30,011 bases of DNA from Lachnospiraceae bacterium UBA3762 (GTDB taxonomy: Bacteria; Bacillota; Clostridia; Lachnospirales; Lachnospiraceae). Positions 1 through 7,559 of this stretch are shown piece after piece (position 1 is the first letter of the stretch; each line of letters opens with the position of its first letter). The notes beneath the pieces were generated by a model, which ran no database searches, was not told where the DNA came from, and saw only the letters and a program-made list of their open reading frames with translations. Where the stretch lies: the NCBI GenBank assembly GCA_002371615.1, contig DFGA01000060.1, forward strand, positions 1-30,011. Direction: 5' to 3'. The position numbers and the translations under genes were made by a program.

Positions 1-963
1 GTAAAGGATATCGTAATTCCTTCAGAGGAGAGAAGTATTACGATGTATCCACTTGATTTTGAGGAATTCGCTTGGGCACTTGGAGAAGAACAACTAATCA
101 ACTATGTAAAGAGCTGCTTTGAAAAGAGAGAACCTTTGGAAAGAGGGATGCATAATAAGGCAATGATGCTATTTAAACAGTACATGCTAGTAGGTGGTAT
201 GCCCAAACCAGTTATTCTTTACATCGAGAATGAAAAAAAATTTAGTTATGTAGATGCTGAAAAGCGAGATATCTTGAAACTTTATCGCAATGATATCATG
301 AAGATTAAGGCACAGTATCGTAGTAAGGTTCTTGCTATTTTTGATCAGATCCCTGGATTGTTGTCGCAACATGAGAAACGTGTTGTGTTTAAAAGAATTC
401 AGGAAGGTAGTTATGCGGATCAATATAGCGAAACGTTTTTCTGGCTGTCTGATTCCATGATCTCAAACGAATGCTTCTTGTGTAATGATCCCGATGTTGG
501 CCTTTCGATAAACGAAGAACGCACATACGTAAAATGCTATCTAGGCGATACGGGACTTTTGCTCAGCCATGCTTTTGATGAGAACGAACTGCTAGAAAGT
601 GAAATATATTCGCAGATACTTAATGACAAGCTGTCTATTAATGAGGGAATGATATATGAGAATGTTATAGCGCAGATGCTTGTGGCAAATGGGCATAAAT
701 TATATTTTTACACACATTATTCGACCGAAAAACATCGAAACGATATGGAAATTGATTTCATTATTTCAAATAACAGTAAGTTGAAATACCAAATATATCC
801 AATTGAAGTTAAGTCTGGAAAAAAGTATACGACCACTTCTTTGAAAAGATTTATAGAAAAATACAAATCAAGAATCGGAGAGAGTTATATTATTCACCCC
901 AGAAACTTGATTATCAAAGACAATATAGTTTGTATCCCAGCATATATGACATTTTGCTTATAA
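1..963 (+). CDS. DUF4143-type AAA ATPase, C-terminal part (5' end outside window)
   Basis: The reading frame is open from base 1, so the ATG at 43 is internal and the P-loop half lies upstream of the window. The visible 320 residues begin with the phrase ITMYPLDFEEFAWALGEE, typical of the region between the ATPase core and the DUF4143 domain in this family (the usual form is L-x-P-L-[DS]-F-x-E-F). The C-terminal part contains EIDFIISN and YPIEVKSGKKY, which match the PDDEXK-like DUF4143 signature (D...EVK). Members are soluble ATPases of unknown substrate, frequent in accessory DNA and often close to toxin or restriction genes. Here the gene is followed by another accessory relic. Family assignment is confident, function is not. 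Confidence 0.85.
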   Translation, partial: VKDIVIPSEERSITMYPLDFEEFAWALGEEQLINYVKSCFEKREPLERGMHNKAMMLFKQYMLVGGMPKPVILYIENEKKFSYVDAEKRDILKLYRNDIMKIKAQYRSKVLAIFDQIPGLLSQHEKRVVFKRIQEGSYADQYSETFFWLSDSMISNECFLCNDPDVGLSINEERTYVKCYLGDTGLLLSHAFDENELLESEIYSQILNDKLSINEGMIYENVIAQMLVANGHKLYFYTHYSTEKHRNDMEIDFIISNNSKLKYQIYPIEVKSGKKYTTTSLKRFIEKYKSRIGESYIIHPRNLIIKDNIVCIPAYMTFCL

Positions 964-1077
964 AATGCGGGATGACTAAATGATTGAAAATAATACAGAT
1001 TATTTAGAAATTGGAAGAAATGACAAATACTATTTGGATCTAATATTTTAAACTGATTTTATATTAGCGAACAATGA

Positions 1078-1587
1078 CTTTTCGAGTGTATAAAATGCGG
1101 ATGGAGTGTGAGAGAGCTACGCAGGCAGATTGGTACAAACCTGTACTTTCGTGCGGGAATAAGCAAAAATCCGGAGAAACTGCTTGCAAATATTGAAAAT
1201 AATGACCAAGAGACTCTTTTGAATATTCGAGATCCTTTTGCGTTTGAGTTCCTTGGAATAGAAGCGAAGGAAGCGGAAAAAGAATCTGAACTTGAGCAGG
1301 CATTGATGGATCACTTGCAGGAGTTCTTGCTTGAGTTGGGACGAGGATTTTGTTTTGAAGCAAGGCATAAGCGGATCATAATAGATGATGAGTACTATTT
1401 TCCGGATCTTGTCCTTTATAATAGAATACTGCATTGCACGAAAAAGGGTCCCAAGATGGTGGAATATGCCTTGTCTGGCATGGATAATCAACTGTTTGTT
1501 TCAACATATATGCTTCAGCTTCCCGATAAGGAACAGCTTAAAGAGTTTCTTATAAAGCAGATGGAGAAATTGGGATATGAGGATTGA
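1078..1587 (+). pseudogene. Broken YhcG/DUF1016-type PDDEXK nuclease remnant
   Basis: The fragment reads WSVRELRRQIGTNLYFRAG, then an IRDPFAFEFLGI segment, a helical ALMDHLQEFLLELGRGFCFEAR stretch and EYYFPDLVLYN. This is the order of the C-terminal half of YhcG-like DUF1016 proteins. Two parts are missing. The N-terminal winged-helix half is absent (a stop lies at 1075, just before the recognisable part). After the LVLYN strand the text jumps from LHC straight to KGPKMVEYALSGM, skipping the roughly 40-residue segment that normally carries the catalytic Asp/Lys motif (of the form V-x-D-L-K) and the following helices. The deletion keeps the frame. A 159-residue product could start at the GTG at 1108, but it would lack the nuclease core, so I treat it as a decayed gene. 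Confidence 0.75.
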
Positions 1588-1936
1588 GTGTGCTGGTTAC
1601 CTTTTTGGTTACCCCAACACATTTTGATGCCACGATCGATGAGCATTTAGTTCAAAGTTATCCGCAGTCCATGAAGACCGGGAACCCTCGGCGGATTTGG
1701 AATGTAACAAGTATTATAAACATGATTAATAAGTTGGTCATCGTTTAATATGCCGGCTTTTCAAAGGGAGGGATAACAGACTGTTACCTGTTTGCAAATC
1801 TGTCAAACAAAATGCTTCAAATCTGTCAAGTGATGATGGTTGGAAATCAGATTTAAGTAATGTCAAAATACAATAAAAACTCTTACCAAGATAGTAAGAG
1901 TTTTTAAGAAAACACTATAATGATATATCCTTTGTA
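1588..1936. other. Gene-poor stretch with a possible gene scrap and a short direct repeat
   Basis: No convincing gene. One frame from about 1581 to 1747 stays open (THFDATIDEHLVQSYPQS and onward) and ends in TAA, but has no start or ribosome site and may be a scrap of a lost gene. Two GGTTAC hexamers 11 bp apart lie at 1595-1611, the reverse complement of the GTAACC iterons seen at 27.5 and 29.6-29.8 kb. A perfect 12-bp direct repeat CAAATCTGTCAA occurs at 1795-1806 and 1818-1829 (23-bp period). A bidirectional terminator follows. Confidence 0.4.
1875..1905. terminator. Bidirectional intrinsic terminator
   Basis: A perfect 12-bp inverted repeat, AAAAACTCTTAC (1875-1886) and GTAAGAGTTTTT (1894-1905), flanks a 7-nt loop. 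It gives a T-run on both strands. It sits 31 bp past the stop of the minus-strand secreted-protein gene and would also end plus-strand transcription from the relics. Confidence 0.85.
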
Positions 1937-2206
1937 TTACCAACACTTGGAACACTTTTTCAATCCTTTTGCTTTGGCTTGTTCCAAAGTGATCTGTCTT
2001 GCTTTTTTGGGATTTGTTTTACCACAATTGTTTTTGCTATGATAGCATTTTCCGGTAGCTGTCTCCCAAACCATAGTGTTTGCCGCAGCAACAGTTTTGG
2101 GCGCTGAAGGCGTGCCGGCCATAACCGGAGCAGGGGAAAGTGCGGTCATGGTAAATACAACAGAGAATATTATACCTTTTATGGGGCGATTTTTTGTTTT
2201 ACTCAT
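1937..2206 (-). CDS. Small secreted protein with C-terminal Cys-rich Ada-like metal-binding module
   Basis: This is an 89-residue protein. A longer frame runs back to 2251, but the ATG at 2206 has a perfect AGGAGGTT site (2211-2218) directly upstream, so I start there. Residues 1-30 form a signal peptide (lysines, then hydrophobic GIIFSVVFTMTALS, probable cleavage after VMA). The C-terminal half, VWETATGKCYHSKNNCGK followed by about 15 residues and KGLKKCSKCW, fits the module (V-x-x-T-x-x-G-x-x-Y-H, C, then a C-x-x-C end) found at the C termini of many Firmicute secreted proteins and resembling the Ada zinc-binding fold. Here it stands alone behind a short Pro/Ala linker. The product is probably extracellular or wall-associated and metal-binding. 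The partner is unknown. Confidence 0.8.
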   Translation of the reverse strand: MSKTKNRPIKGIIFSVVFTMTALSPAPVMAGTPSAPKTVAAANTMVWETATGKCYHSKNNCGKTNPKKARQITLEQAKAKGLKKCSKCW

Positions 2207-2258
2207 AAATAACCTCCTGAGAATAGGACAATAACCCCTTTTCACCCTCACGGCAAGA

Positions 2259-2287
2259 ATTATAACATCAAGTCACAATTATTGCAA
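2259..2287 (-). promoter_or_regulatory. SigA-type promoter of the small secreted protein
   Basis: Read on the minus strand, a TTGCAA -35 (2282-2287) is followed after 17 bp by a perfect TATAAT -10 (2259-2264), about 50 nt before the start codon at 2206. Confidence 0.6.
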
Positions 2288-2365
2288 AAAATGACAGAAA
2301 GATCTGTATGGAAAGAGCCTGTGTCATGTCAATGATATAGCTGGCAAACGATGCTCCAGATGCAT

Positions 2366-2428
2366 TTTGCGTCGAAAAAAGTGCGTTTCACGTAGTATGA
2401 GTTACTATTTGAGCTCATAATCCGATAT
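2366..2428 (+). promoter_or_regulatory. LytTR-type direct repeat (set A) and sigma-28-like promoter of the two-component operon
   Basis: TTTGCGT (2366-2372) and TTCACGT (2387-2393) are spaced exactly 21 bp apart, the one-helical-face spacing of AgrA/LytTR paired 9-bp sites. The block AAAAGTGCGTTTCACGT recurs almost unchanged before the 4779 operon. A TCCGATAT element (2421-2428), one mismatch from the SigD -10 GCCGATAT, starts 28 bp after the second repeat, exactly as at 4687. There is no good -35, which is usual for activator-dependent promoters. An alternative -10, TATACT, lies at 2438-2443. The likely meaning is autoregulation by the LytTR protein encoded just downstream. Confidence 0.6.
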
Positions 2429-2468
2429 AGCAGATGGTATACTGGGGCCATAGGAGTTAATCTACGCC

Positions 2469-3221
2469 ATGGATCAAGATATTAAGATCGCCATATGCGA
2501 TGATGAAAAATCCATAAGGGATCATATAGAAAAATTCGTGCGGGAGGTAGAGCCGAAAGCTACGGTTGAGCAATACCCGGATGCTTCTTCCATGGTGTCT
2601 GCAAGCTTTGATGCAGATATTCTGTTTCTTGATATCCAAATGCCGGGAATGGACGGAATGAAGGCGGCGCGGATACTTCGTACCATGGGAAACAAGACGA
2701 TCATTGTGTTTGTAACGGCCGTGGAGGAGTATGTCTTCGAGGCGTTTGATGTAGGAGCGGTGCAGTATATTGTAAAACCGTTTGACCGGAATAAGCTCAT
2801 AGAAACGATCAAAAAAGCACTGGACCTTGTGAAAGAAAAGTACGATATAAATGCAGCCCTTTTGCACGCAAATGGATCGGAAGAAGCAAAAAGGGCCATA
2901 ACGATCAAATCAGGCGGAGTCAACAGAAGAGTTATCCTTTCGGAAATAGAATATGCGGAAGTGCTTGAACATCGCATCATCCTTCACATGAATGATAAAG
3001 AGCGGATAGAATACTACGGAAAAATGTCCGATCTTGAAAAGATTACAGGGGATGACTTCTTCAGGGTTCACAGGGCATATCTGATAAATCTTTCTTATGT
3101 AAAATCATATGATGCCAAGACGGTAAATATTTCTGGTGACAGTATTCCCGTTGCACGTGGGAAATACCCGGAACTCGTAAAAGCGTATCTTTATTACCAC
3201 ACACGTAAGGAGAATCTGTAA
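2469..3221 (+). CDS. LytTR-family response regulator
   Basis: This 250-residue protein has an N-terminal receiver domain (about 5-120) and a C-terminal LytTR DNA-binding domain (about 140-245). The receiver is complete: acidic pair D11/D12, phosphoacceptor D55 in LFLDIQMPGMDG, conserved T83 and K103 in KPF. The LytTR part shows the typical EIEYAEVLEHRIILH, FFRVHRAYLINL and PVARGKYPEL blocks. The start at 2469 has an AGGAG site 12 nt upstream. The stop overlaps the start of the kinase by one base (TAATG), so the two are translationally coupled. Phosphorylated LytTR proteins bind paired direct repeats. The 21-bp repeats upstream of this gene and of 4779 are the obvious candidate targets. Confidence 0.93.
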   Translation: MDQDIKIAICDDEKSIRDHIEKFVREVEPKATVEQYPDASSMVSASFDADILFLDIQMPGMDGMKAARILRTMGNKTIIVFVTAVEEYVFEAFDVGAVQYIVKPFDRNKLIETIKKALDLVKEKYDINAALLHANGSEEAKRAITIKSGGVNRRVILSEIEYAEVLEHRIILHMNDKERIEYYGKMSDLEKITGDDFFRVHRAYLINLSYVKSYDAKTVNISGDSIPVARGKYPELVKAYLYYHTRKENL

Positions 3222-4624
3222 TGGGATACATCGTTTCAAACTTTGAATCGTTTGCGGATATCTATGTCAGATGCCTTGTACTTGCTTACATTCTAAGTAT
3301 GGCCATAATATTTGCACTGTGGATGAAACCGTTTGTGAGGGAGCGTAAAGCCGCATATCTTACAGCTTCCACATACTTTACACTCCGTTTCATATACTAC
3401 CTGATTCCGGTAGACAGTGACCTTCTCCAGGAATTTTCACTGGTTATAGTACTCATATCTTTTGTTGTAGCATGGCTTTCGGATAATAAATCTAATCCGA
3501 TCCAGAAGTTGTTTCTGTGCATATTGTTTTACGTGATGAGTTTTCTGACCTATGAAATATCTGTGGAAATAGGTCTGTTTGAAAGTGAACTTATCTTGCG
3601 CTTTGACTGGTATCATAGTGATGCCAAGGCTATCGCTATCGAATTCATCATATGGAATTTTGTGGATTACCTATTGGCGGCAGTAATAATGTTTGTGACA
3701 ATGCGAATCATCCACAAGACTTACAGAAGAAAATTCGAAGAACTGTCATGGAAGGAACTTCTGATCCTGCTCACACCTTCGTGGGCCATTCTTATTGTAA
3801 AACCCATAATGTTGGCATACTTCAGACTTTGGATGGACGGTATCAGTAACGGAAGCATTAAGGAGAACATACCGGCAAGTATTTACCGTCTGGTCTTTTG
3901 CGTACTGTCGGTATTTTCCCTGGTGTTTATCATAATGCTTTATCAGAATATAAAGGAATCGCAGGAAAACGAGTTCGCCAATAAAGCCCTTGAGGATCAG
4001 ACCGAAGACATCAAAAGGCACATGGCCCGGATAGAAGAAATGTATGAGAAGATAAGGGCAATGCGGCATGATATGGGCAATCACATGGCTGTTATGGAAG
4101 GGCTGATAGAAAATCATGAACGGCAGGCGCTTGATGAGTATATAGGACAATGGAAAAAGAATTATGAGGAGTCACAAATGCCCGTAAAAACAGGCAATCC
4201 GATCACAGATGTTGCGATATCCGAGTATGCGCAACGTTTTGAAAAAGCGGGTATCATGTTTGAGAGCTCATTTTGCTATCCCCAAGCGCTTGATATCGAT
4301 CCGTTTGATATGTGTATCGTGATCACAAACGCTCTTCAGAATGCGTATGAGGCATCGCTGTCTGTGCAGGATCCCGCCGTTTCACTTGCCTGCGTACTTC
4401 GCAATAATACATTTATCATTAATCTGAAAAATCATACAGCCGGCAAAGTTTTTGTTGATCCCGAGGAAAACATACCCGCCTCATCCAAGAAGGAAGACGG
4501 TCACGGATACGGGCTTAAGAACATCAGGACTATAGCCCGTAAATACAATGGAGACATCGAGATTCGCCAGGAGGCGGAAAGGGACGGATATGTCTTCGTT
4601 CTGAACGTCATGTTCATCGGCTGA
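3221..4624 (+). CDS. GHKL-type sensor histidine kinase (AgrC/LytS-like partner of the LytTR regulator)
   Basis: This 467-residue protein has about six hydrophobic helices between residues 12 and 243, then a short coiled coil (about 245-280), the phosphoacceptor block IRAMRHDMGNHMAVM with H283, an N box ITNALQNAYEA (N370, N374) and a G box GHGYGLKNI (427-435). The layout matches HATPase_c_5 kinases of peptide-sensing systems, with a polytopic membrane sensor and no PAS or HAMP. No AgrB/AgrD-like peptide gene is visible nearby, so the signal is unknown. It overlaps the regulator gene by one base and should phosphorylate D55 of that protein. Confidence 0.92.
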   Translation: MGYIVSNFESFADIYVRCLVLAYILSMAIIFALWMKPFVRERKAAYLTASTYFTLRFIYYLIPVDSDLLQEFSLVIVLISFVVAWLSDNKSNPIQKLFLCILFYVMSFLTYEISVEIGLFESELILRFDWYHSDAKAIAIEFIIWNFVDYLLAAVIMFVTMRIIHKTYRRKFEELSWKELLILLTPSWAILIVKPIMLAYFRLWMDGISNGSIKENIPASIYRLVFCVLSVFSLVFIIMLYQNIKESQENEFANKALEDQTEDIKRHMARIEEMYEKIRAMRHDMGNHMAVMEGLIENHERQALDEYIGQWKKNYEESQMPVKTGNPITDVAISEYAQRFEKAGIMFESSFCYPQALDIDPFDMCIVITNALQNAYEASLSVQDPAVSLACVLRNNTFIINLKNHTAGKVFVDPEENIPASSKKEDGHGYGLKNIRTIARKYNGDIEIRQEAERDGYVFVLNVMFIG

Positions 4625-4631
4625 ATCTCTA

Positions 4632-4694
4632 TTCACGTAATAAAAAGTGCACTTCACGTCAAATCTATTGAATATCCATTTAAACTTCCGATAC
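4632..4694 (+). promoter_or_regulatory. LytTR-type direct repeat (set A) and sigma-28-like promoter of the 4779 operon
   Basis: Two perfect TTCACGT heptamers (4632-4638 and 4653-4659) lie 21 bp apart. The second sits in AAAAGTGCACTTCACGT, matching the block before the 2469 regulator. TCCGATAC (4687-4694) starts 28 bp after the second repeat, the same distance as in the regulator promoter. A TTGAAT at 4668-4673 could be a weak SigA -35. The likely activator is the LytTR protein encoded at 2469-3221. Confidence 0.62.
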
Positions 4695-4722
4695 TGAAAT
4701 CAAACAAGTATATTGTTTTGCG

Positions 4723-4773
4723 CCGAAAAGGATTTCGGATTGCGCAGTTCATAAAATCAGGAACAGGAGGTTC
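4723..4773 (+). promoter_or_regulatory. Two ANGGA-loop hairpins in the 4779 leader, second over the Shine-Dalgarno (CsrA-type sites)
   Basis: Hairpin 1 is CCGAA-AAGGAT-TTCGG (4723-4738), a perfect 5-bp stem with a hexaloop. Hairpin 2 is GAAC-AGGAG-GTTC (4761-4773), whose loop is part of the ribosome site for the ATG at 4779. This two-site layout, one upstream and one over the Shine-Dalgarno, is how CsrA blocks translation of flagellin mRNA in Bacillus. That CsrA acts here is inference. Confidence 0.55.
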
Positions 4774-4778
4774 AAGAG

Positions 4779-5519
4779 ATGTCAACAATCAGACAAACAG
4801 CAAACAGTAATATCAACAATGATTTTCTGTCCGGGTTGAGCGTCAATACCAACAGTAATGGTGGCGGATCGCTCGATCTGACCGATTATGCCATGATCAA
4901 GAACGGGTCATACGGAAAGCTTGTGAAGGCGTACTACGGACAGGAAAAGGCACAGAAGTCTACGGAAACAAAGGAGAGTTCATCTAAACTTACTTTAATG
5001 GCCGGTAATGCGGGAAGCATGGCAAACTCAGCAAAAGCGCTGATGGATGACTCTTTGTGGCAAAAGAAGACCATAACCGAGAAGGATGAAAAGACCGGCG
5101 AGGAAGTCACTAAAGAAGATTATGACTGGAAAGCAATAACAAAGGCAGTAAAAGGGTTTATCGAAAACTATAACAACACAGTCAACAGCGCTGGAGAATC
5201 CGATACAAAAAACGTGTTAAGAAATGCGTCTTTCATGGTGAAGACAACAGCAGCTTATAAGAAAACCCTTGAAAAGGCCGGGATCACGATCACAAGCGGA
5301 AACAAACTGGAACTTAACGAAGAAGATCTTAAGAATGCTGATATTTCGACACTTAAAACGCTTTTCACCGGCTATAATTCATTCGCCGATAAGGTAGTGA
5401 CAAAGGGAAATGCCATATCAATGGAAGCTTCAAGTGCCGGTGGGACATACACAAACAACGGAAAATATTCAGATACGTTATCCAAGCTTGTATCAAGCAA
5501 GATCGATACGAAGGAATAA
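4779..5519 (+). CDS. FliD-like island protein, no signal peptide
   Basis: This 246-residue protein has a Ser/Asn-rich N terminus without a signal peptide or membrane helix. The segment SLDLTDYAMIKNGSYGKLVKAYYG is common in uncharacterised Lachnospiraceae proteins. The C-terminal half resembles the end of flagellar cap proteins: a segment on making an open-ended helix (AVKGFIENYNNTVNSAG), a block beginning LRNASFM, then LNEEDLKNADISTLKTLF, FADKV and a final Ser/Gly/Thr tail. In FliD the same order (a-x-F-V-x-x-Y-N, L-D-E-x-K-L, L-x-x-L-F, F-A-x-x-L) is typical. The protein is too short to be the cap itself, which is usually over 400 residues. The first gene of the operon follows the LytTR site and the CsrA-like hairpins. 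Best reading: an exported flagellum-associated protein. The exact role is unknown. Confidence 0.6.
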   Translation: MSTIRQTANSNINNDFLSGLSVNTNSNGGGSLDLTDYAMIKNGSYGKLVKAYYGQEKAQKSTETKESSSKLTLMAGNAGSMANSAKALMDDSLWQKKTITEKDEKTGEEVTKEDYDWKAITKAVKGFIENYNNTVNSAGESDTKNVLRNASFMVKTTAAYKKTLEKAGITITSGNKLELNEEDLKNADISTLKTLFTGYNSFADKVVTKGNAISMEASSAGGTYTNNGKYSDTLSKLVSSKIDTKE

Positions 5520-5557
5520 CAAGGATGTTAACAAGAAATCAAGGATGATTAAGGAGG
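5517..5557 (+). promoter_or_regulatory. Tandem AAGGAT-loop hairpins before the 5567 gene (CsrA-type sites)
   Basis: TAAC-AAGGAT-GTTA (5517-5530) begins on the stop codon of the upstream gene. AATC-AAGGAT-GATT (5537-5550) follows, and the Shine-Dalgarno AAGGAGG (5551-5557) is next. The two loops are identical while the stems differ and still pair, which argues for a selected structure rather than a plain repeat. Confidence 0.55.
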
Positions 5558-5566
5558 ATGAAAATC

Positions 5567-6271
5567 ATGTCAATGAGTGTAGGAACAGAATATTCAAATC
5601 ATAAACCGGGATTCACTAGTACTGATATTTCCCAGTATGAAAAAGGAGACTTTACAGAGCATCGCAAATGGTCGGAATCAGTAAAACCGGAGCTTGACGA
5701 ATGGAAGGCTGATAATGAGAAGATCCGCGGCGGGAAGGCTGACTACGAGAGAGGCGTTGTTTATGATAAATCCGGAAATCCGGTAGACAATTCGACGTAT
5801 TCGATCAACAAGATGAGTGCGTCTGACAGGGCTGCGATCGTAGATCAGCTGAAGGAAGATGCATGGCAGAGACAGCAGCAGCTTGTAAGCATCGTACACA
5901 GGACCATAGCTGATCAGGCCGGAGCATATGGAAAGGCTACAGGAAATGATATCTGGACGCTCCTTTCCAGTGGGAAGGTGACTGTAACAGCTGCCGAAAA
6001 AGCACAGGCACAAAGGGATATCAGTGAAGATGGATACTATGGGGTTAAGCAGACTTCCCGGAGATTGTTTGATTTTGCAAGTGCACTTGCTGGGGATGAC
6101 GTGGACAAGATGAAAGAAATGCAGAAAGCCATGGAAAAGGGGTTCAAGCTTGCGACAAAATCATGGGGCAAAGAACTTCCCGGCATATGCGGAGAGACGT
6201 TTGATGCGGCTAATAAGCTGTTCGAGGAATATTACAGGTCTAAAGATCCCGGAGCTGCACTGTCCGAATAG
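5567..6271 (+). CDS. Conserved island protein with SEDGYYGV...TSRRLFDFA signature
   Basis: I start at the ATG at 5567, 9 nt after AAGGAGG. An ATG at 5558 abuts the ribosome site and is too close. The 234-residue product has no signal peptide. Residues 1-110 are polar (EYERGVVYDKSG-like linker text, then a helical MSASDRAAIVDQLKEDAWQRQQQ stretch). The C-terminal third carries ISEDGYYGVKQTSRRLFDFA, then SALAGDDVDKMKEMQKAMEK, then WGKELPGICGETFDA. The same block (DGYWGV, TSxRI, DFA, GxxxKxxxxxxAxxKGF, WGxELPxI) recurs in many uncharacterised proteins of motile bacteria, from Firmicutes to Proteobacteria. I recognise the block but know no demonstrated function. It is second in the operon, 47 bp after the FliD-like gene. 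Confidence 0.7.
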   Translation: MSMSVGTEYSNHKPGFTSTDISQYEKGDFTEHRKWSESVKPELDEWKADNEKIRGGKADYERGVVYDKSGNPVDNSTYSINKMSASDRAAIVDQLKEDAWQRQQQLVSIVHRTIADQAGAYGKATGNDIWTLLSSGKVTVTAAEKAQAQRDISEDGYYGVKQTSRRLFDFASALAGDDVDKMKEMQKAMEKGFKLATKSWGKELPGICGETFDAANKLFEEYYRSKDPGAALSE

Positions 6272-6285
6272 GTGTTGTAAAGTAC

Positions 6286-6323
6286 GCCACGACCTCCACG
6301 CAGTGGAATTGTAATGTCGTGGC
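6286..6323 (+). promoter_or_regulatory. Long intercistronic hairpin before the 6351 gene
   Basis: An 8-bp perfect stem, GCCACGAC (6286-6293) with GTCGTGGC (6316-6323), encloses a second hairpin CCAC-GCA-GTGG (6296-6306). There is no T-run, so it is not a terminator. It may be a processing site or mRNA stabiliser. This leader lacks the ANGGA loop seen before most other island genes. Confidence 0.5.
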
Positions 6324-6350
6324 TTCAAATGTAGGAAAGGGGCTTAAGTT

Positions 6351-6938
6351 ATGAACATAGCTATGAAAGGTGCCGGTCTTCTCGGAATGGGCAATCCCGG
6401 TCTTAAAAGTACACAGGATCGCTTGGACAGAATGGCCAAAAGAGATAATAAAATAGCATTCTTCGAGCAGCAAAAAGCGAATCTGAAGACTATGAAGACG
6501 GATTCGCTTGAAGATATCTCCAGAAAACTGGAAATGCTTCATGGTTATGATGATCAGATCGCACTTGCCAAGGTTGAGTTCAATAACAGCCAGGTTTTCC
6601 ATATGCTTGATGAGGCAAGGGAACTGGGTGAGAAGATTGCAGAAGCAGCAGAAAAGATGGCTCCTAAGACTGCGGAAGAAAGACGCGAAGATGCGATCGA
6701 GGAAGCTACCGGAGTTGATATGGATGGCGGAATCCTCGGAGAAGTGATGGACGAACTTGAGGATATCACGGAGGAGCTGACTGAAGAGACGGCGGAAGAA
6801 CTTGAAGAAATGGCAGAGGAGACTCTATCAGAGCAGGATCTGGAACAGGCATTATATCAGGAAACTATAGAAACAGAAGATTCGTTGGAAGATGATATGT
6901 TGCCGGATAAGTATAAACGGATCGATTACCGGGTATAG
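6351..6938 (+). CDS. Acidic coiled-coil island protein
   Basis: This 195-residue protein starts at an ATG 8 nt after GAAAGGGG. It has no signal peptide. The N terminus is small and Gly-rich (MNIAMKGAGLLGMGNPGLKS), then a basic helical part (RLDRMAKRDNKIAFFEQQKANL), then a KLEMLHGYDDQIALAKVEFN segment typical of Lachnospiraceae hypothetical proteins, and finally a very acidic helix (about 120-190, mostly E/D/L/T). I know no function. A helical rod that binds a partner or an export chaperone is possible, but this is not shown. Confidence 0.65.
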   Translation: MNIAMKGAGLLGMGNPGLKSTQDRLDRMAKRDNKIAFFEQQKANLKTMKTDSLEDISRKLEMLHGYDDQIALAKVEFNNSQVFHMLDEARELGEKIAEAAEKMAPKTAEERREDAIEEATGVDMDGGILGEVMDELEDITEELTEETAEELEEMAEETLSEQDLEQALYQETIETEDSLEDDMLPDKYKRIDYRV

Positions 6939-6953
6939 GAAACGGATTTCCTA
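6936..6953 (+). promoter_or_regulatory. ACGGAT-loop hairpin before the 6997 gene (CsrA-type site)
   Basis: TAGGAA-ACGGAT-TTCCTA has a perfect 6-bp stem and starts on the TAG stop codon of the upstream gene. The ribosome site AAAGGAGG follows at 6981-6988. It is the only copy with C as second loop base, still within the ANGGA form. Confidence 0.55.
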
Positions 6954-6996
6954 CTATTCAGGATGAGCCGATGTTCACGTAAAGGAGGACGAAAAC

Positions 6997-7545
6997 ATGG
7001 CATTATCAGGTATCATGACAACATCGTTGTTGTCAGCAAATAATTCGATGAAGATCGCAAGAGTGCAGCAGGGTGCCAAGAACCAGATGGATGGACACGC
7101 CGGCGTGCTTGATGCGGAGATAAAGCTGGACAGCGCCCGGGGCGGGGATGTTAAGAAAAAACAGGAAGAACTTGAAGAGACAAAGAAGAAAGCTTCCGAA
7201 CTTGAAGAATCCACCATGAATACGCTTTCATCCGCAACCGATGATCTGAAGAAGGCGGCTAAAGACGATCTTGAAGCCAGAAGGGCTGAGAAGGCTGAAG
7301 AAAAGAAGAAAGCCGAAAAAGCAGCAGAGAAAAAGAGGGCGGAGAAGAAGGCTACCGAAGAGAGGATCGAGAAGATCGGAGAAGCAGCTACTTCTGAAAC
7401 CGGAGAGGTATCTGATGGTGATCATAGTGTATCGGTAGAGAAAACATCGCTTGATGGTGCCACGATCAATGTCGTTGTTGACGGTGTAACTCCGAGTACG
7501 GGCGCAACCGGAACAATAGGCGTATCGGTAGACGAAAAAGCCTGA
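6997..7545 (+). CDS. Lys/Glu-rich coiled-coil island protein
   Basis: This 182-residue protein starts 8 nt after AAAGGAGG. Its N terminus, MALSGIMTTSLLSANNSMKIARVQQGAKNQ followed by LDAEIKLDSARGGDVKKKQEELEE, is a recurrent start in Lachnospiraceae hypothetical proteins. Residues 50-128 are an almost uninterrupted Lys/Glu/Ala coiled coil. The last 50 residues are Thr/Val/Gly-rich and look like a short beta tail. There is no signal peptide. Function unknown. The helical N terminus and repetitive helix resemble exported filament or chaperone-type proteins only in general composition. Confidence 0.65.
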   Translation: MALSGIMTTSLLSANNSMKIARVQQGAKNQMDGHAGVLDAEIKLDSARGGDVKKKQEELEETKKKASELEESTMNTLSSATDDLKKAAKDDLEARRAEKAEEKKKAEKAAEKKRAEKKATEERIEKIGEAATSETGEVSDGDHSVSVEKTSLDGATINVVVDGVTPSTGATGTIGVSVDEKA

Positions 7546-7559
7546 CAGAGGGTTATAAT

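Noticed and set aside
980..1051. 23-codon frame MIENNTDYLEIGRNDKYYLD... between the ATPase and the nuclease relic
   Set aside because: No ribosome site and too short; the Y-Y-x-D-L end is only weakly like a DUF1016 strand, so not annotated as a gene.
1795..1829. Two CAAATCTGTCAA repeats as a plasmid-like iteron origin
   Set aside because: Only two copies and no replication gene nearby.
5558..5560. Earlier ATG for the second operon gene
   Set aside because: It directly abuts AAGGAGG; the ATG at 5567 has correct spacing.
6974..6980. Another TTCACGT, near the 6997 ribosome site
   Set aside because: No partner repeat 21 bp upstream and it lies just before the Shine-Dalgarno, so not a LytTR site.
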